This document shows positions 31,024 through 39,875 of a stretch of 42,176 nt of DNA, one piece after another. The DNA is from Oscillospiraceae bacterium (lineage in GTDB: Bacteria; Bacillota; Clostridia; Oscillospirales; Oscillospiraceae). Location: contig JAFVMW010000030.1 of NCBI GenBank assembly GCA_017506735.1, forward strand, positions 1 through 42,176. The letters are read 5' to 3'. A model generated the notes under the pieces. The model ran no database searches. It was not told the origin of the DNA and was given only the letters and a program-made list of their open reading frames with translations. Every line of letters begins with the position of its first letter. The stretch's first letter is position 1. A program made the translations under genes and the position numbers.

Positions 31024-32517
31024 ATGGCAAAATACATTATGGCTCTGGATGCCGGCACCACCTCCAACCGGTGCATTCTGTTCAACGCCGCCGGTGAGGT
31101 CTGCTCCATGGCCCAGAAGGAATTTACCCAGTATTTCCCCCAGCCCGGCTGGGTGGAGCATGACGCTGGCGAGATTTTTTCCACCCAGCTGGAGGTGGCG
31201 AAGCAGGCCATGGCCAACATCGGCGCTTCTGCCGCCGACATCGCCGCCATCGGCATCACCAACCAGCGGGAAACCACCATCGTCTGGGACAAAACCACCG
31301 GTCAGCCGGTGTGCAATGCCATCGTCTGGCAGTGCCGCCGAACCAGCGGCTTCTGCGACGGGCTGAAGGCCCGGGGTCTGACGGACCCCATCCGGGAAAA
31401 GACGGGCCTGGTCATTGACGCCTATTTCTCCGGCACCAAGCTCCGGTGGATTCTCGACAACGTCCCCGGCGCAAGGGAAAAGGCGGAACAGGGTCAGCTT
31501 CTTTTCGGCACCGTGGAAACCTGGCTGATCTGGAAGCTCACCGGAGGCAAATGCCATGTGACAGACTACTCCAACGCCTCCCGGACCATGCTCTTCAACA
31601 TCAACACCCTTTCCTGGGACCCGGAGATTCTCCGCTGGCTGGACATCCCGGAGGCCATGCTTCCCCAGGCCCGGCCCAGCAGCGAATGCTACGGCCACAC
31701 CCAGAGCAAATTCTTCGGCGGCCCCATTCCCATCTCCGGCGCGGCAGGCGATCAGCAGGCGGCCTTGTTCGGTCAGACCTGCTTTGCTCCCGGTCAGGCG
31801 AAAAATACCTACGGCACCGGCTGCTTCCTGCTGATGAACACCGGCGAAGCCCCCGTATTCAGCCGGAACGGTCTGGTGACCACCATCGCCTGGGGTCTGG
31901 AGGGGAAGGTGAGCTATGCCCTGGAGGGCTCCATCTTCGTGGCCGGCGCCGCCATCCAGTGGCTCCGGGACGAGCTGAAATTCATTGATTCCTCGGCAGA
32001 CTCGGAGTACATGGCAAAGAAAGTGCCGGACACCAACGGGTGTTATGTGGTGCCTGCCTTCACCGGTCTGGGCGCGCCCCACTGGGATCAGTACGCCCGG
32101 GGCGCCATTGTGGGTCTGACCCGGGGTGTGAACAAGTACCACATCATCCGGGCCACCCTGGATTCTCTGTGTTACCAGACCCATGACGTGCTGAAGGCCA
32201 TGGAGGCCGACTCCGGCATCCGGCTCTCCGCCCTGAAGGTGGACGGCGGCGCTTCTGCCAACGACTATTTGATGCAGACCCAGGCAGACCTTGCCGCCGC
32301 TCCGGTGGAGCGGCCGGCCTGCGTGGAATCCACCGCCCTGGGCGCGGCATATCTGGCCGGTCTGGCGGTGGGCTTCTGGAAAAGCCTGGAGGACATCTCC
32401 CGCAACGCCGCCCTGGACCGGGTATTCACCCCCAACATGCCGGAGGAGCTGCGGCAGAAGCGGCTCCGGGGCTGGAACCGGGCCGTAAAATGCGCCCTGA
32501 ACTGGGCTGAGGACTGA
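31024..32517 (+). CDS. glpK: Glycerol kinase
   Basis: A 497-residue FGGY-family kinase, the usual length for GlpK, converting glycerol and ATP to glycerol-3-phosphate. Diagnostic segments are [13 protein letters not shown] (phosphate-binding, near the N-terminus), [52 protein letters not shown] and [14 protein letters not shown]. The ATG at 31024 has AGGAGG 8 nt upstream; a TTG two codons earlier lies too close to it. The lipid-kinase gene follows after 12 nt. No glycerol facilitator or GlpD is adjacent, so the kinase may feed phospholipid synthesis as much as glycerol use. Confidence 0.96.
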   Translation: MAKYIMALDAGTTSNRCILFNAAGEVCSMAQKEFTQYFPQPGWVEHDAGEIFSTQLEVAKQAMANIGASAADIAAIGITNQRETTIVWDKTTGQPVCNAIVWQCRRTSGFCDGLKARGLTDPIREKTGLVIDAYFSGTKLRWILDNVPGAREKAEQGQLLFGTVETWLIWKLTGGKCHVTDYSNASRTMLFNINTLSWDPEILRWLDIPEAMLPQARPSSECYGHTQSKFFGGPIPISGAAGDQQAALFGQTCFAPGQAKNTYGTGCFLLMNTGEAPVFSRNGLVTTIAWGLEGKVSYALEGSIFVAGAAIQWLRDELKFIDSSADSEYMAKKVPDTNGCYVVPAFTGLGAPHWDQYARGAIVGLTRGVNKYHIIRATLDSLCYQTHDVLKAMEADSGIRLSALKVDGGASANDYLMQTQADLAAAPVERPACVESTALGAAYLAGLAVGFWKSLEDISRNAALDRVFTPNMPEELRQKRLRGWNRAVKCALNWAED

Positions 32518-32529
32518 TAAGGAATTCCC

Positions 32530-33426
32530 ATGAAAAAAATGCTGTTCATTGTTAACCCTGCCGCCGGACAGCGGAAAATCCTGCGGCAACTGGCAGAGGT
32601 AATCGGCCTGTTCAATCAGGCAGGCTTTGAGGTCACGGTATATATGACCGCCCAGCCCGGCGACGGAAAGCGTCTTGCCCGGGAGCATTGTGACCGGTTT
32701 GAGCTGGTGGTCTGCGCCGGCGGCGACGGTACGCTGAATGAGGTGATCTCCGGCCTGCTGGAGGCCGGGGCCGATGTGCCTGTGGGGTATCTGCCCTGCG
32801 GCTCCACCAACGATTTCGCCGCCACCATGAAGCTCCCCACCGGCATTTTACAGGCCGCCCGGGTCATTGTGGAGGGAGAACCCCAGGCCCAGGATGTGGG
32901 TGCCTTCGGGGACCGGTATTTTACATACGTGGCCTCCTTCGGCGCTTTCACCCGAACCTCCTACACCACCCCCCAGTCGGTGAAGAATCTGCTGGGCCAT
33001 CTTGCCTACTGGCTGGAGGGCATCCAGGAGCTGGCCCAGCTCCGTCCCGTCCATGTCCGGCTGGAGCTGGAGGATGAGGTGGTGGAGGACGAGTTCCTCT
33101 TCGGCGCCATTTCCAATTCCAGAGTAGTAGGCGGCGTGCTGACCCTGAATCACCGGCAGGTGGATCTCCGGGACGGCCAATTCGAGCTGCTGCTGGTCCG
33201 GATGCCCCGGGATCGCAACGAGCTTCGGGAATGCATCCTTGCCCTCCGGGATCAGAACTACGACTGCGGCAGCATCACCTTCCGCTCTGTGTCCTGCCTC
33301 ACCGCCTATCCGGAGCCGGGGCTGAGCTGGAGTCTGGACGGAGAGCGGTGCGACTGGAAGGAATCCATCGAAATCCGGAATCTGCACCGGGCGGTGCGGA
33401 TCATCCGGCAGAAGGAGGAACTATGA
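32530..33426 (+). CDS. Diacylglycerol kinase-family lipid kinase (YegS/BmrU-like)
   Basis: A 298-residue protein of the DAGK catalytic family. The N-terminal domain begins FIVNPAAGQRK, typical of the family, with the ATP-binding GGDGTLNEV near residue 65 and PCGSTNDFA (about 95-103). The C-terminal beta-rich domain ends with the WSLDGE segment seen in this family. It probably phosphorylates diacylglycerol or another membrane lipid, recycling it for phospholipid or lipoteichoic acid synthesis. It sits in an operon between glpK and a Nudix gene, with ATGA overlap to the latter, which fits a glycerolipid theme for the first two genes. Confidence 0.9.
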   Translation: MKKMLFIVNPAAGQRKILRQLAEVIGLFNQAGFEVTVYMTAQPGDGKRLAREHCDRFELVVCAGGDGTLNEVISGLLEAGADVPVGYLPCGSTNDFAATMKLPTGILQAARVIVEGEPQAQDVGAFGDRYFTYVASFGAFTRTSYTTPQSVKNLLGHLAYWLEGIQELAQLRPVHVRLELEDEVVEDEFLFGAISNSRVVGGVLTLNHRQVDLRDGQFELLLVRMPRDRNELRECILALRDQNYDCGSITFRSVSCLTAYPEPGLSWSLDGERCDWKESIEIRNLHRAVRIIRQKEEL

Positions 33427-33893
33427 TCAATACCACACTGTGCTACATCACCCGGGGGGATCAGGTACTGATGCTCCACCGGATCAAGAAAAAGAACGAC
33501 ATCAATCAGGACAAATGGATCGGCATCGGCGGCAAATTCGAGGGGGAGGAATCCCCGGACGAATGTCTGCTCCGGGAGGCCTGGGAGGAAACAGGGCTGC
33601 GGCTTACCTCCTGGCAGTGCCGGGGCGTAGTGACCTTTCTCACCGAGAACCCGGGGGACGGGGAATTGATGTACCTGTTCACCGCCGACGGCTTCGAGGG
33701 GGAGCTGGCAGAGTGCGACGAGGGCGACCTGCAATGGGTGAACCGGGATTTTCTGGATCAGCTCCCCAAATGGGAGGGCGATCAGATCTTCCTGGACCTG
33801 CTGTGGCAGAACGCCCCCTTCTTCCTGCTCAAGCTCCGCTACCAGGGCCAAAAGCTCCAGGAAGCCGTCCTCAACGGCAAACGGATCCGGTGA
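33423..33893 (+). CDS. Nudix hydrolase (MutT/YvcI-like)
   Basis: A 156-residue Nudix enzyme. The Nudix box is complete, from GKFEGEESPDECLLREAWEE to TGL (about residues 37-59), with the metal-binding REAWEE core. The N-terminal TTLCYITRGDQVLMLHR and KNDINQDKWIGIGGK segments resemble 8-oxo-dGTP diphosphatase homologues, so nucleotide sanitation is the likeliest role. The start at 33423 overlaps the lipid-kinase stop (ATGA) and has GGAGGA just upstream; a longer frame beginning at 33231 would overlap the kinase gene by nearly 200 nt and is rejected. It closes the glpK operon; no obvious terminator follows. Confidence 0.9.
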   Translation: MINTTLCYITRGDQVLMLHRIKKKNDINQDKWIGIGGKFEGEESPDECLLREAWEETGLRLTSWQCRGVVTFLTENPGDGELMYLFTADGFEGELAECDEGDLQWVNRDFLDQLPKWEGDQIFLDLLWQNAPFFLLKLRYQGQKLQEAVLNGKRIR

Positions 33894-33956
33894 ATTGGGA
33901 TTTATCGCTGTATTGCCGGACATCCGTTCAATATTGGATTATTCTCCGTCCCCCGG

Positions 33957-33985
33957 TTGACTTTCCTTTGATTACAGGCTACACT
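33957..33985 (+). promoter_or_regulatory. Promoter of the Fe-S protein/DUF89 operon
   Basis: TTGACT (33957-33962), 17 bp, TACACT (33980-33985), 31 bp before the ATG at 34017. Confidence 0.6.
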
Positions 33986-34016
33986 GAATATATCTGACTT
34001 TCAGGAGGAATCACAT

Positions 34017-35126
34017 ATGGCATCCAAGGTTTATTTTACTGATTTCTGCACCGGCGGCAGGGAAACCCTGCCCCAGAAGCTGGCCCGTCTGTGCCTCAGC
34101 GCCGGTATGGATCAGATCGATTTCGAGGGCAAGTTCGTTGCCATCAAGATCCACTTCGGTGAGCTGGGCAACCTGGCTTTCCTGCGGCCCAATTACGCGA
34201 GGGTGGTGGTGGATCTTGTCAAGGACATGGGCGGCAAGCCCTTCCTCACCGACGCCAACACCATGTACGTTGGCTCCCGGAAGAACGCCCTTGACCATCT
34301 GGACACCGCTTATCAGAACGGCTTCTCCCCCTTCTCCACCGGCTGCCATGTGATCATCGCAGACGGTCTGAAGGGCACCGACGACGTTGCCGTCCCCGTA
34401 GAGGGCGCGGAATACTGCCCCACCGCCATGATCGGCCGGGCCGTCATGGACGCGGACATCGTCATCTCCCTGAACCACTTCAAGGGCCATGAGGAGGCCG
34501 GCTTCGGCGGCGCGCTGAAGAATCTGGGCATGGGCTGCGGCTCCAACGAGGGCAAGCGGGATATGCACTCCGACGGCCGTCCCCTCATCGATGCCGAAAA
34601 GTGCGTGGGCTGCGGCGAGTGCGCCAGAAACTGCGCCCACGACGGCCCCCAGATGCAGGACAGCGGTGTGATGAAGATCAACTGGCAGAACTGCATGGGC
34701 TGCGGCCGCTGTGTGGATGTGTGCCCCGTGAAGGCCATCTATCACGACAACCATGAGGCCACCAAGGTGCTGAACTTCAAGATCGCCGAGTACGCCAAGG
34801 CCGTTGTCCAGGGCCGGCCCAATTTCCACATCAACATGGTGCTGGATGTGAGCCCCTACTGCGACTGCCACTCCGACAACGATCTGCCCATCGTGCCCAA
34901 TGTGGGTATGTTCGCCAGCTTTGACCCGGTGGCACTGGATCTGGCCTGCGCCGAGGCAGTCAACGCCCAGCCTGTCATCCCCGGCTCCAAGCTGGACAAG
35001 TCCGAGCGCAAGGGCATCGACGACAACCTGACCGCCGACTTCCCCCACACCGACTGGCGCACCCAGATCAGCCACGGCAAGAAGATCGGTCTGGGCGAGG
35101 ACTCCTACGAGCTGATCCGGGTATGA
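34017..35126 (+). CDS. DUF362-type Fe-S protein with two 4Fe-4S clusters
   Basis: A 369-residue cytoplasmic protein. The DUF362 region flanks a bacterial ferredoxin insert: CVGCGECARNC (about 199-209) and CMGCGRCVDVCP (about 228-239), each with the CxxCxxC pattern and a distal Cys for a 4Fe-4S cluster. Other marks are VAIKIHFGELGN near residue 42 and LNHFKGHEEAGFGGALKNLGMGC (about 152-174). It resembles the uncharacterised COG2768 Fe-S proteins, and the reaction is not known. TCAGGAGG precedes the ATG. The last 4 nt overlap the DUF89 gene, so the two are translationally coupled. Confidence 0.88.
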   Translation: MASKVYFTDFCTGGRETLPQKLARLCLSAGMDQIDFEGKFVAIKIHFGELGNLAFLRPNYARVVVDLVKDMGGKPFLTDANTMYVGSRKNALDHLDTAYQNGFSPFSTGCHVIIADGLKGTDDVAVPVEGAEYCPTAMIGRAVMDADIVISLNHFKGHEEAGFGGALKNLGMGCGSNEGKRDMHSDGRPLIDAEKCVGCGECARNCAHDGPQMQDSGVMKINWQNCMGCGRCVDVCPVKAIYHDNHEATKVLNFKIAEYAKAVVQGRPNFHINMVLDVSPYCDCHSDNDLPIVPNVGMFASFDPVALDLACAEAVNAQPVIPGSKLDKSERKGIDDNLTADFPHTDWRTQISHGKKIGLGEDSYELIRV

Positions 35127-36001
35127 GATTCAACGCGGACTGCGCCCTGTGCCTGCTGCGGCGGCACATTGAAACTGCCCGGGGCGTGGGAACTGACGAG
35201 CAGGTGACGGCCTTCACCAAGGATCTGATGCGGCTTTTCGCCGACGGCCCCGAGGATATGGCCGCCCCCTGGTTCACACCGGAGATCACCCGGCTCTTTA
35301 CGGCCCATTTCGGTCTGGCCGACGACCGCTACGCCCAGGAAAAGCAGGACTCCAACCGGTATTTCCTGGAACGGCAGGACACCATCCGGGCCATGATCGA
35401 AGAAAGCGGCGACCCCCTGTACGCAGGGCTTCAGTGCGCCATTCTGGGCAATTACATCGATTTTTCCGCATTGCAGGGAGAGGTCAGCTTCAGGCAGCTG
35501 GATGAAATGCTCCCCCTGGCGAAAACCATTGACGTGGACCGGGCTGTTTTTGAGGCGCTTCGCCGGGATCTGGCGGAGGGACGGGAGCTGCTGTATCTGA
35601 CGGACAACGCAGGCGAGATCGGCTTTGACCGGCTGTTCCTGGAAACCATCCACAGGCACTTCCCTGCCCTTGCCATCACCGTCTGCGTCCGGGGCGGCCC
35701 CACCCAGAACGACGCCACGGCAGAGGACGCAGCCGTGGTGGGGATGCCCTTCCCGGTCATCGGCAACGGCACCCGGATTCCCGGCACCGTCCTGTCCATG
35801 GCAAGCGAAGAACTGAAGGAAGCCCTGTCCCGGGCCACCGTCATCATCGCCAAAGGCCAGGCCAATGTGGAAACCCTGCTGGACACCGGCCACGGATACA
35901 ATATCTATTACGCGTTCCTTGTAAAGTGCGTCCGCTTCATCCAGCGGTTTGGCAAAGAAAAGCTCACCCCCATGCTGGTGCATGAAAAGGAAGCCCGGTA
36001 A
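35123..36001 (+). CDS. DUF89/ARMT1-family protein, probable metal-dependent damage-control phosphatase
   Basis: A 292-residue protein. The N-terminus has the family CALCLLRR with two Cys, then a helical domain and the metal-binding segment YLTDNAGEIGFDRLFLETI (about 153-171), followed by VRGGPTQNDAT and AKGQANVETL, which are conserved in DUF89. Family members are Mn/Ni/Co-dependent phosphatases acting on damaged or excess sugar phosphates and related metabolites; the substrate here is unknown. It is coupled by an ATGA overlap to the DUF362 Fe-S protein gene. The pairing hints at a shared redox or metal-linked step, but that is inference. Confidence 0.87.
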   Translation: MRFNADCALCLLRRHIETARGVGTDEQVTAFTKDLMRLFADGPEDMAAPWFTPEITRLFTAHFGLADDRYAQEKQDSNRYFLERQDTIRAMIEESGDPLYAGLQCAILGNYIDFSALQGEVSFRQLDEMLPLAKTIDVDRAVFEALRRDLAEGRELLYLTDNAGEIGFDRLFLETIHRHFPALAITVCVRGGPTQNDATAEDAAVVGMPFPVIGNGTRIPGTVLSMASEELKEALSRATVIIAKGQANVETLLDTGHGYNIYYAFLVKCVRFIQRFGKEKLTPMLVHEKEAR

Positions 36002-36004
36002 ATC

Positions 36005-36046
36005 GCAAAAAATCCCCCTGCCCTTTCTCGGGCAGGGGGATATTCT
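36005..36046. terminator. Terminator between convergent operons
   Basis: ATCCCCCTGCCC (36012-36023) pairs with GGGCAGGGGGAT (36030-36041). A run of six A on its left gives a strong T-run for the minus-strand operon, and ATTCTG on the right gives weaker termination for the plus strand. Confidence 0.85.
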
Positions 36047-36049
36047 GTA

Positions 36050-38290
36050 TCACAGCTTTCTCGTCCACTGGGTGGTCAGCAGACCGGGGACGGCCCAGGT
36101 CAGCTCCACCATCAGCAGCTGGGCAGGGGTCAGCAGGTCCACGCCGCCCTCAATGAGGGACAGCACCAGCACCACAGCCATGCCGAGCACGCCGAAGAAC
36201 ATATGCATTGCAGCGCCAAACCGCATGGAACCCCGGAGGGCTCTGGCACCGGTGATGGCGAAGGCCATGCCTGCCAGCTCGTCCCGGGTGGTCAGGGCGC
36301 AGATCTGATACTGCTCCGGCTTGGGCCGCCAGGCGGCCAGCTCCTCCCGGACTTCCCCATCCGCGAAGAGAATCCGCTTGGTATTGGCATTGAACTTGGT
36401 CCGCAGGAAGCTCTCAGACAGCAGGAAATTGGAACCGGTGAGAATGGGCTGCAGCTTGCGGTAGCCGGTCAGGGTACCCAGTGCGGCACTGACGCCCTTG
36501 AGCTTGCCATAGGCCATGGCGAACACGCCGCAAAGCTCACCGTCCACCGCCACATACACGGCCTGGTTCACTCTGGCGCCGTCGGGCATATCCACGCCCA
36601 TTTCCTGCAGGAAGGACAGGCTGCCCACCAGCACCGGCTCGCCGCAGACATCGCCGCCGATGCCGCCGTTGTCGTACAGCCGGAAGTTCTCCGGCTCATA
36701 ATGGCGGCCGTAACGGCTGTCCAGCAGCTGGGTGAACAGGCTGGCAATGCCCATGCCGCTGTATTCGATCAGTGCGGTGGCGTAGGCCACGGTATCGTCC
36801 GGGTCACGCTGGGAGTAGAATTTCACGCCGTTGACCTTCACGCTGCCGCCGGGGAACAGATCAAAATCCGTCAGCGGCACCACAGCCTTGCCGGAGCAGG
36901 CCTTGGCACCGGACCAGCCGCAGATCACCGCGCCCAGCTTGTGCATCCGCCGTTCCAGCACCGCCATGGGACGGGTCATGCTGATGAAGGCGGTGGCAGG
37001 CATGGCAGCCAGCAGGGCGGCGGAGCCGATCCGCACACCGACAGAGGGGCCGTCGGACAGTCCTGCCAGCACGCCGATGCCGCTGGACAGCACCACAGCA
37101 ATCAGGGCGTACAGATTCAGGGCCTTCTCCGGGCCGGAGATCTGGTTGTAGACCTCCATGAAGTCCTCCACCTCGCCGTCCTCCACGAAGAAGCCGGGCT
37201 TGCCATCATAGCAGTCCGGGGCCTTGACCACACGGTTCAAGCGGGTGGCCTTGCGCATGGTGTCCATCTGACCCATTTCGGTGTTCCGCCGTTCGTAGGC
37301 GGCCCACTGGGCCATGGTCATCTCCAGGCAGAAGGCGGCGCAGTAGGGCACACGGATCTCCTGCAGACAGAACACGCAGTCGGCAATACAGGCGCCGAAG
37401 GTAATGACCAGCATGGTTTCCAGCGTGAATTTTCCCTTGAAAATGGCTGCCAGACCATCCAGAAGCCGTTCCGTACCCAGCACACCGGCCAGCAGCATGG
37501 CGAACAGCTCACCAAAGACCAGCAGGCGCATCCGGTTCTCCTGAACCATGTGCATTTCATACAGCACCACCGAGGCAACGCTCAGCAGCACCACCAGACA
37601 GCTTAAGAAAATAGAAATCTGCAGCTTGCCCAGGCCCTGCTCCACCAGGGCGTAATACCGGCGTTCGGGACCGGCAACCAGCTTCTTTTTCAGCTCGCCC
37701 AGCCGGGAACGGGGGCGGAATACGATGGGCTCCGGCGGCACATACTCGCCCATGGGCTCGTCATACTTGGGCTCCCAGTCCTTGGTGAAGGGCTCGGCGG
37801 GCTCGGCGGCCTCAGCGGCCTGCTCGTCGGTGACGGGGGCAAACACAGCGGTGTCCCCCAGGGACTCCTTTGCCGCCCGGGCGGCGCTTGCCACGGCACT
37901 GCCGTCCAGACGGATGGTGTCGCCGGTGACCTGGGGCGCTGCTGCTTCCTCGGGCATCCGGAAGGCACGGGTGGAGGACAGATCCTCCGGTGCCTTCTCA
38001 TAGTCGCCGGGCTTGCCGGTGAAGATTCTCACATCCTCCTCCGCCTCTTCCGGCTCCTGGGCGGCTTCGGCGGAAGGCTCCTCCGGATGAAGGATGGCCT
38101 GCCAGAAGTCAGAGGTCAGATCCTCCTCCGGCTCCGTTTTTTCTTCCCCAGGGGAAGAAGGCTCCTCCCGGGGGACCTCCGCTCCGTCAGCGGACTCCGG
38201 CTGCTCCTCCACAGGAGCCGGGTCGCCGGAGCCGAATTCCCGGAGAATGTCCTCCAGGGTAAAGTCAAACTGTTCTTTCTGTTCATCCAT
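36050..38290 (-). CDS. Degenerate P-type-ATPase-like membrane protein (pseudo-enzyme)
   Basis: A 746-residue membrane protein. Residues 1-190 are acidic and Pro-rich, probably disordered. The membrane part resembles P1B heavy-metal ATPases: helices near 225-245, 255-272, 290-330 and 392-440, then MPATAFISMTRPMAVLERRMHKLGAVICGW, which aligns with the CPC helix and the linker of those pumps. The motif is changed to MPA (430-432), and where DKTGT should follow there is VVPLTDFDLFPGG (470-482), so the phosphorylated Asp is missing. The C-terminal pair of helices (about 690-740) is kept. It is unlikely to pump by the usual cycle and may be a sensor or scaffold. It lies 12 nt downstream of rlmB. 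Confidence 0.6.
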   Translation of the reverse strand: MDEQKEQFDFTLEDILREFGSGDPAPVEEQPESADGAEVPREEPSSPGEEKTEPEEDLTSDFWQAILHPEEPSAEAAQEPEEAEEDVRIFTGKPGDYEKAPEDLSSTRAFRMPEEAAAPQVTGDTIRLDGSAVASAARAAKESLGDTAVFAPVTDEQAAEAAEPAEPFTKDWEPKYDEPMGEYVPPEPIVFRPRSRLGELKKKLVAGPERRYYALVEQGLGKLQISIFLSCLVVLLSVASVVLYEMHMVQENRMRLLVFGELFAMLLAGVLGTERLLDGLAAIFKGKFTLETMLVITFGACIADCVFCLQEIRVPYCAAFCLEMTMAQWAAYERRNTEMGQMDTMRKATRLNRVVKAPDCYDGKPGFFVEDGEVEDFMEVYNQISGPEKALNLYALIAVVLSSGIGVLAGLSDGPSVGVRIGSAALLAAMPATAFISMTRPMAVLERRMHKLGAVICGWSGAKACSGKAVVPLTDFDLFPGGSVKVNGVKFYSQRDPDDTVAYATALIEYSGMGIASLFTQLLDSRYGRHYEPENFRLYDNGGIGGDVCGEPVLVGSLSFLQEMGVDMPDGARVNQAVYVAVDGELCGVFAMAYGKLKGVSAALGTLTGYRKLQPILTGSNFLLSESFLRTKFNANTKRILFADGEVREELAAWRPKPEQYQICALTTRDELAGMAFAITGARALRGSMRFGAAMHMFFGVLGMAVVLVLSLIEGGVDLLTPAQLLMVELTWAVPGLLTTQWTRKL

Positions 38291-38302
38291 AGGTTGTTCT
38301 CC

Positions 38303-39142
38303 TTATCCCAGCCGCTGGCGGACAGCCTCGTACAGCAGGATGGACGCGGCGGCGGAGGCGTTCAGAGAGGAGATCCGGCCGGACATGGGAATATGCACCA
38401 GCATATCGCAGTTCTTCCGAACCAGCTGGCTCATGCCGTCGCCCTCGTTGCCGATGACGATGCCTGCGGCACCGGTGAGGTCGGCCTTGTACATGGGCAC
38501 AGAACCCTCGGCGGCGGTGCCATAGATCCACACGCCCTTCTCCTTCAGCTCGTTGATGGCGTTATTGATGTTGCTGACCCGGGCCACCTTCATATATTCC
38601 ACCGCACCGGCAGAGGCCTTTGCCACAGTGGCAGTCAGACCCACGCTGCGGCGCTTGGGAATGATGACGCCGTGGGCACCGGCGCACTCAGCGGTACGGA
38701 TGATGGCACCCAGATTATGGGGATCGGACAGCTCGTCACAGATCACGATCAGAGGTGCCTGGCCCCGGGAGGCGGCTTCCGCCAGAATGTCGTCGATGGT
38801 GGCGTACTCATGGGCGGCGGCCTGGGCGATGATGCCCTGGTGGGCTCGGGTGGTGGACATCAGATCCAGCTTCCGGCGGTCCACGGGAACCACAACAGCA
38901 CCGGCTTCCTTTGCCATTGCGGCCAGACGCTGAAGGCCCTTGTCGGTGTCGCCATCGGCGATAAATACCTTGTCAATGGTTCTTCCAGCCTTCAGGGCTT
39001 CGGTCAGCGCGTTTCTGCCCTCCAGGCGGCACTCGTCCTCTTCCTCCACAGGGGCAGGAGCCGGATGCTCCCGGTCCCGGCGACCCTCAAACCGACGGTC
39101 CCGGCGATTATCATTTCCCCGACGGGGATTGTTTTCTTTCAT
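38303..39142 (-). CDS. rlmB: TrmH/SpoU-family 23S rRNA 2'-O-methyltransferase (RlmB-like)
   Basis: A 279-residue SPOUT methyltransferase, probably modifying G2251 of 23S rRNA. After a highly charged Arg-rich extension (residues 1-30) comes the substrate-binding domain (LEGRNALTEALKAGRTIDKVFIADG) and the knotted catalytic domain: DPHNLGAIIRTAECAGAHGV (motif 1), IVIGNEGDGMSQLV (motif 2) and IPMSGRISSLNASAAASILLYE (motif 3). The ATG at 39142 has AGGAG about 11 nt upstream; the longer frame to 39220 would swallow the promoter. It is the first gene of a two-gene operon with the pseudo-P-type ATPase. Confidence 0.92.
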   Translation of the reverse strand: MKENNPRRGNDNRRDRRFEGRRDREHPAPAPVEEEDECRLEGRNALTEALKAGRTIDKVFIADGDTDKGLQRLAAMAKEAGAVVVPVDRRKLDLMSTTRAHQGIIAQAAAHEYATIDDILAEAASRGQAPLIVICDELSDPHNLGAIIRTAECAGAHGVIIPKRRSVGLTATVAKASAGAVEYMKVARVSNINNAINELKEKGVWIYGTAAEGSVPMYKADLTGAAGIVIGNEGDGMSQLVRKNCDMLVHIPMSGRISSLNASAAASILLYEAVRQRLG

Positions 39143-39178
39143 AACAGGGTTCACTCCTAATTTTGGATATACACTTTG

Positions 39179-39207
39179 AGTATACCAGAAATCGCCGGAT
39201 TCCACAA
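39179..39207 (-). promoter_or_regulatory. Promoter of rlmB operon
   Basis: On the minus strand TTGTGG (39207-39202), 17 bp, TATACT (39184-39179), about 37 bp before the ATG. Confidence 0.6.
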
Positions 39208-39267
39208 CCACCAATTTCATGTTTTTCCGAATTATGTAGACCGGAAAGGAAAATCAGAGTGTATCGC

Positions 39268-39366
39268 TGTCATTGGGAGGAGCGAAGCGACGTGGCAATC
39301 CCCTCCGGGATTCCGGAAACTTGCAGGGGATTGCCACGGCAGTGTGCGCACTGCCTCGCAATGACA
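39268..39366. repeat. Palindromic MITE-like intergenic element
   Basis: A 99-bp element bounded by TGTCATTG and CAATGACA. Inside, GTGGCAATCCCCT (39292-39304) is perfectly inverted at 39325-39337. It has GAGCGAAGCGAC between arms on one side and GTGTGCGCAC on the other. It has no coding capacity. It is distinct from the mosaic repeat that follows it. Confidence 0.75.
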
Positions 39367-39381
39367 TGCGTTTTTTGATGC

Positions 39382-39690
39382 GTAGGGGACGGTTTGAATC
39401 AATGTGTGATTGCCACCGGCAATCACCAGGATTCTGATTCGCAGCGGGTCGCACCACCTCGACGTCCCGACCCAAAATCCGACCTCGATGGGCGGATTTT
39501 GGGAAATATGGTGTGGTTACGAGGCGGCAATCGGAGATTGCCGAGCGGGTCGTCGAGGACGCCGACCCCTACGATGGGTTATTCCACGCTCCCATACAAA
39601 CTGCAATTGTCAGAGCTGCTGTGGTCGAGCGGTTTTTACTTGCATGGCGTTCTTTGATGCACTGACGCACGAATTGTCACCGGGCACTGC
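39382..39690 (-). repeat. Mosaic repeat, reverse copy upstream of groESL
   Basis: From 39382 to about 39601 it is the reverse complement of the end of the window (about 41945-42161), nearly identical, including both stem-loops. From about 39600 to 39690 it holds the second module in the forward sense, as at 2960-3060. The 39143-39728 gap contains only the rlmB promoter, the palindromic element and this repeat; I see no gene. Confidence 0.85.
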
Positions 39691-39728
39691 CCGGCGCAAA
39701 GAATTTACAGAATTGCCATATTTCGCTC

Positions 39729-39757
39729 TTGCAATTTGTACGTATTTGGGGTATGAT
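39729..39757 (+). promoter_or_regulatory. Promoter of groESL
   Basis: TTGCAA (39729-39734), 17 bp, TATGAT (39752-39757), immediately before the CIRCE operator. Confidence 0.85.
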
Positions 39758-39765
39758 ATCTGCGG

Positions 39766-39792
39766 TTAGCACTCAAAAGAAAAGAGTGCTAA
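39766..39792 (+). promoter_or_regulatory. CIRCE operator (HrcA binding site)
   Basis: A perfect CIRCE: TTAGCACTC (39766-39774), 9 nt, GAGTGCTAA (39784-39792). It overlaps the expected transcription start, so HrcA repression with heat-shock induction of groESL is predicted. hrcA itself is not in the window. Confidence 0.97.
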
Positions 39793-39875
39793 AACCCCGT
39801 ATTTTTGTAGATAAAGAGGAATGAGGGGCCTGTCCCCACGTTCCCAGTCTAAATATTTCGTTTGGAGGAATCATT

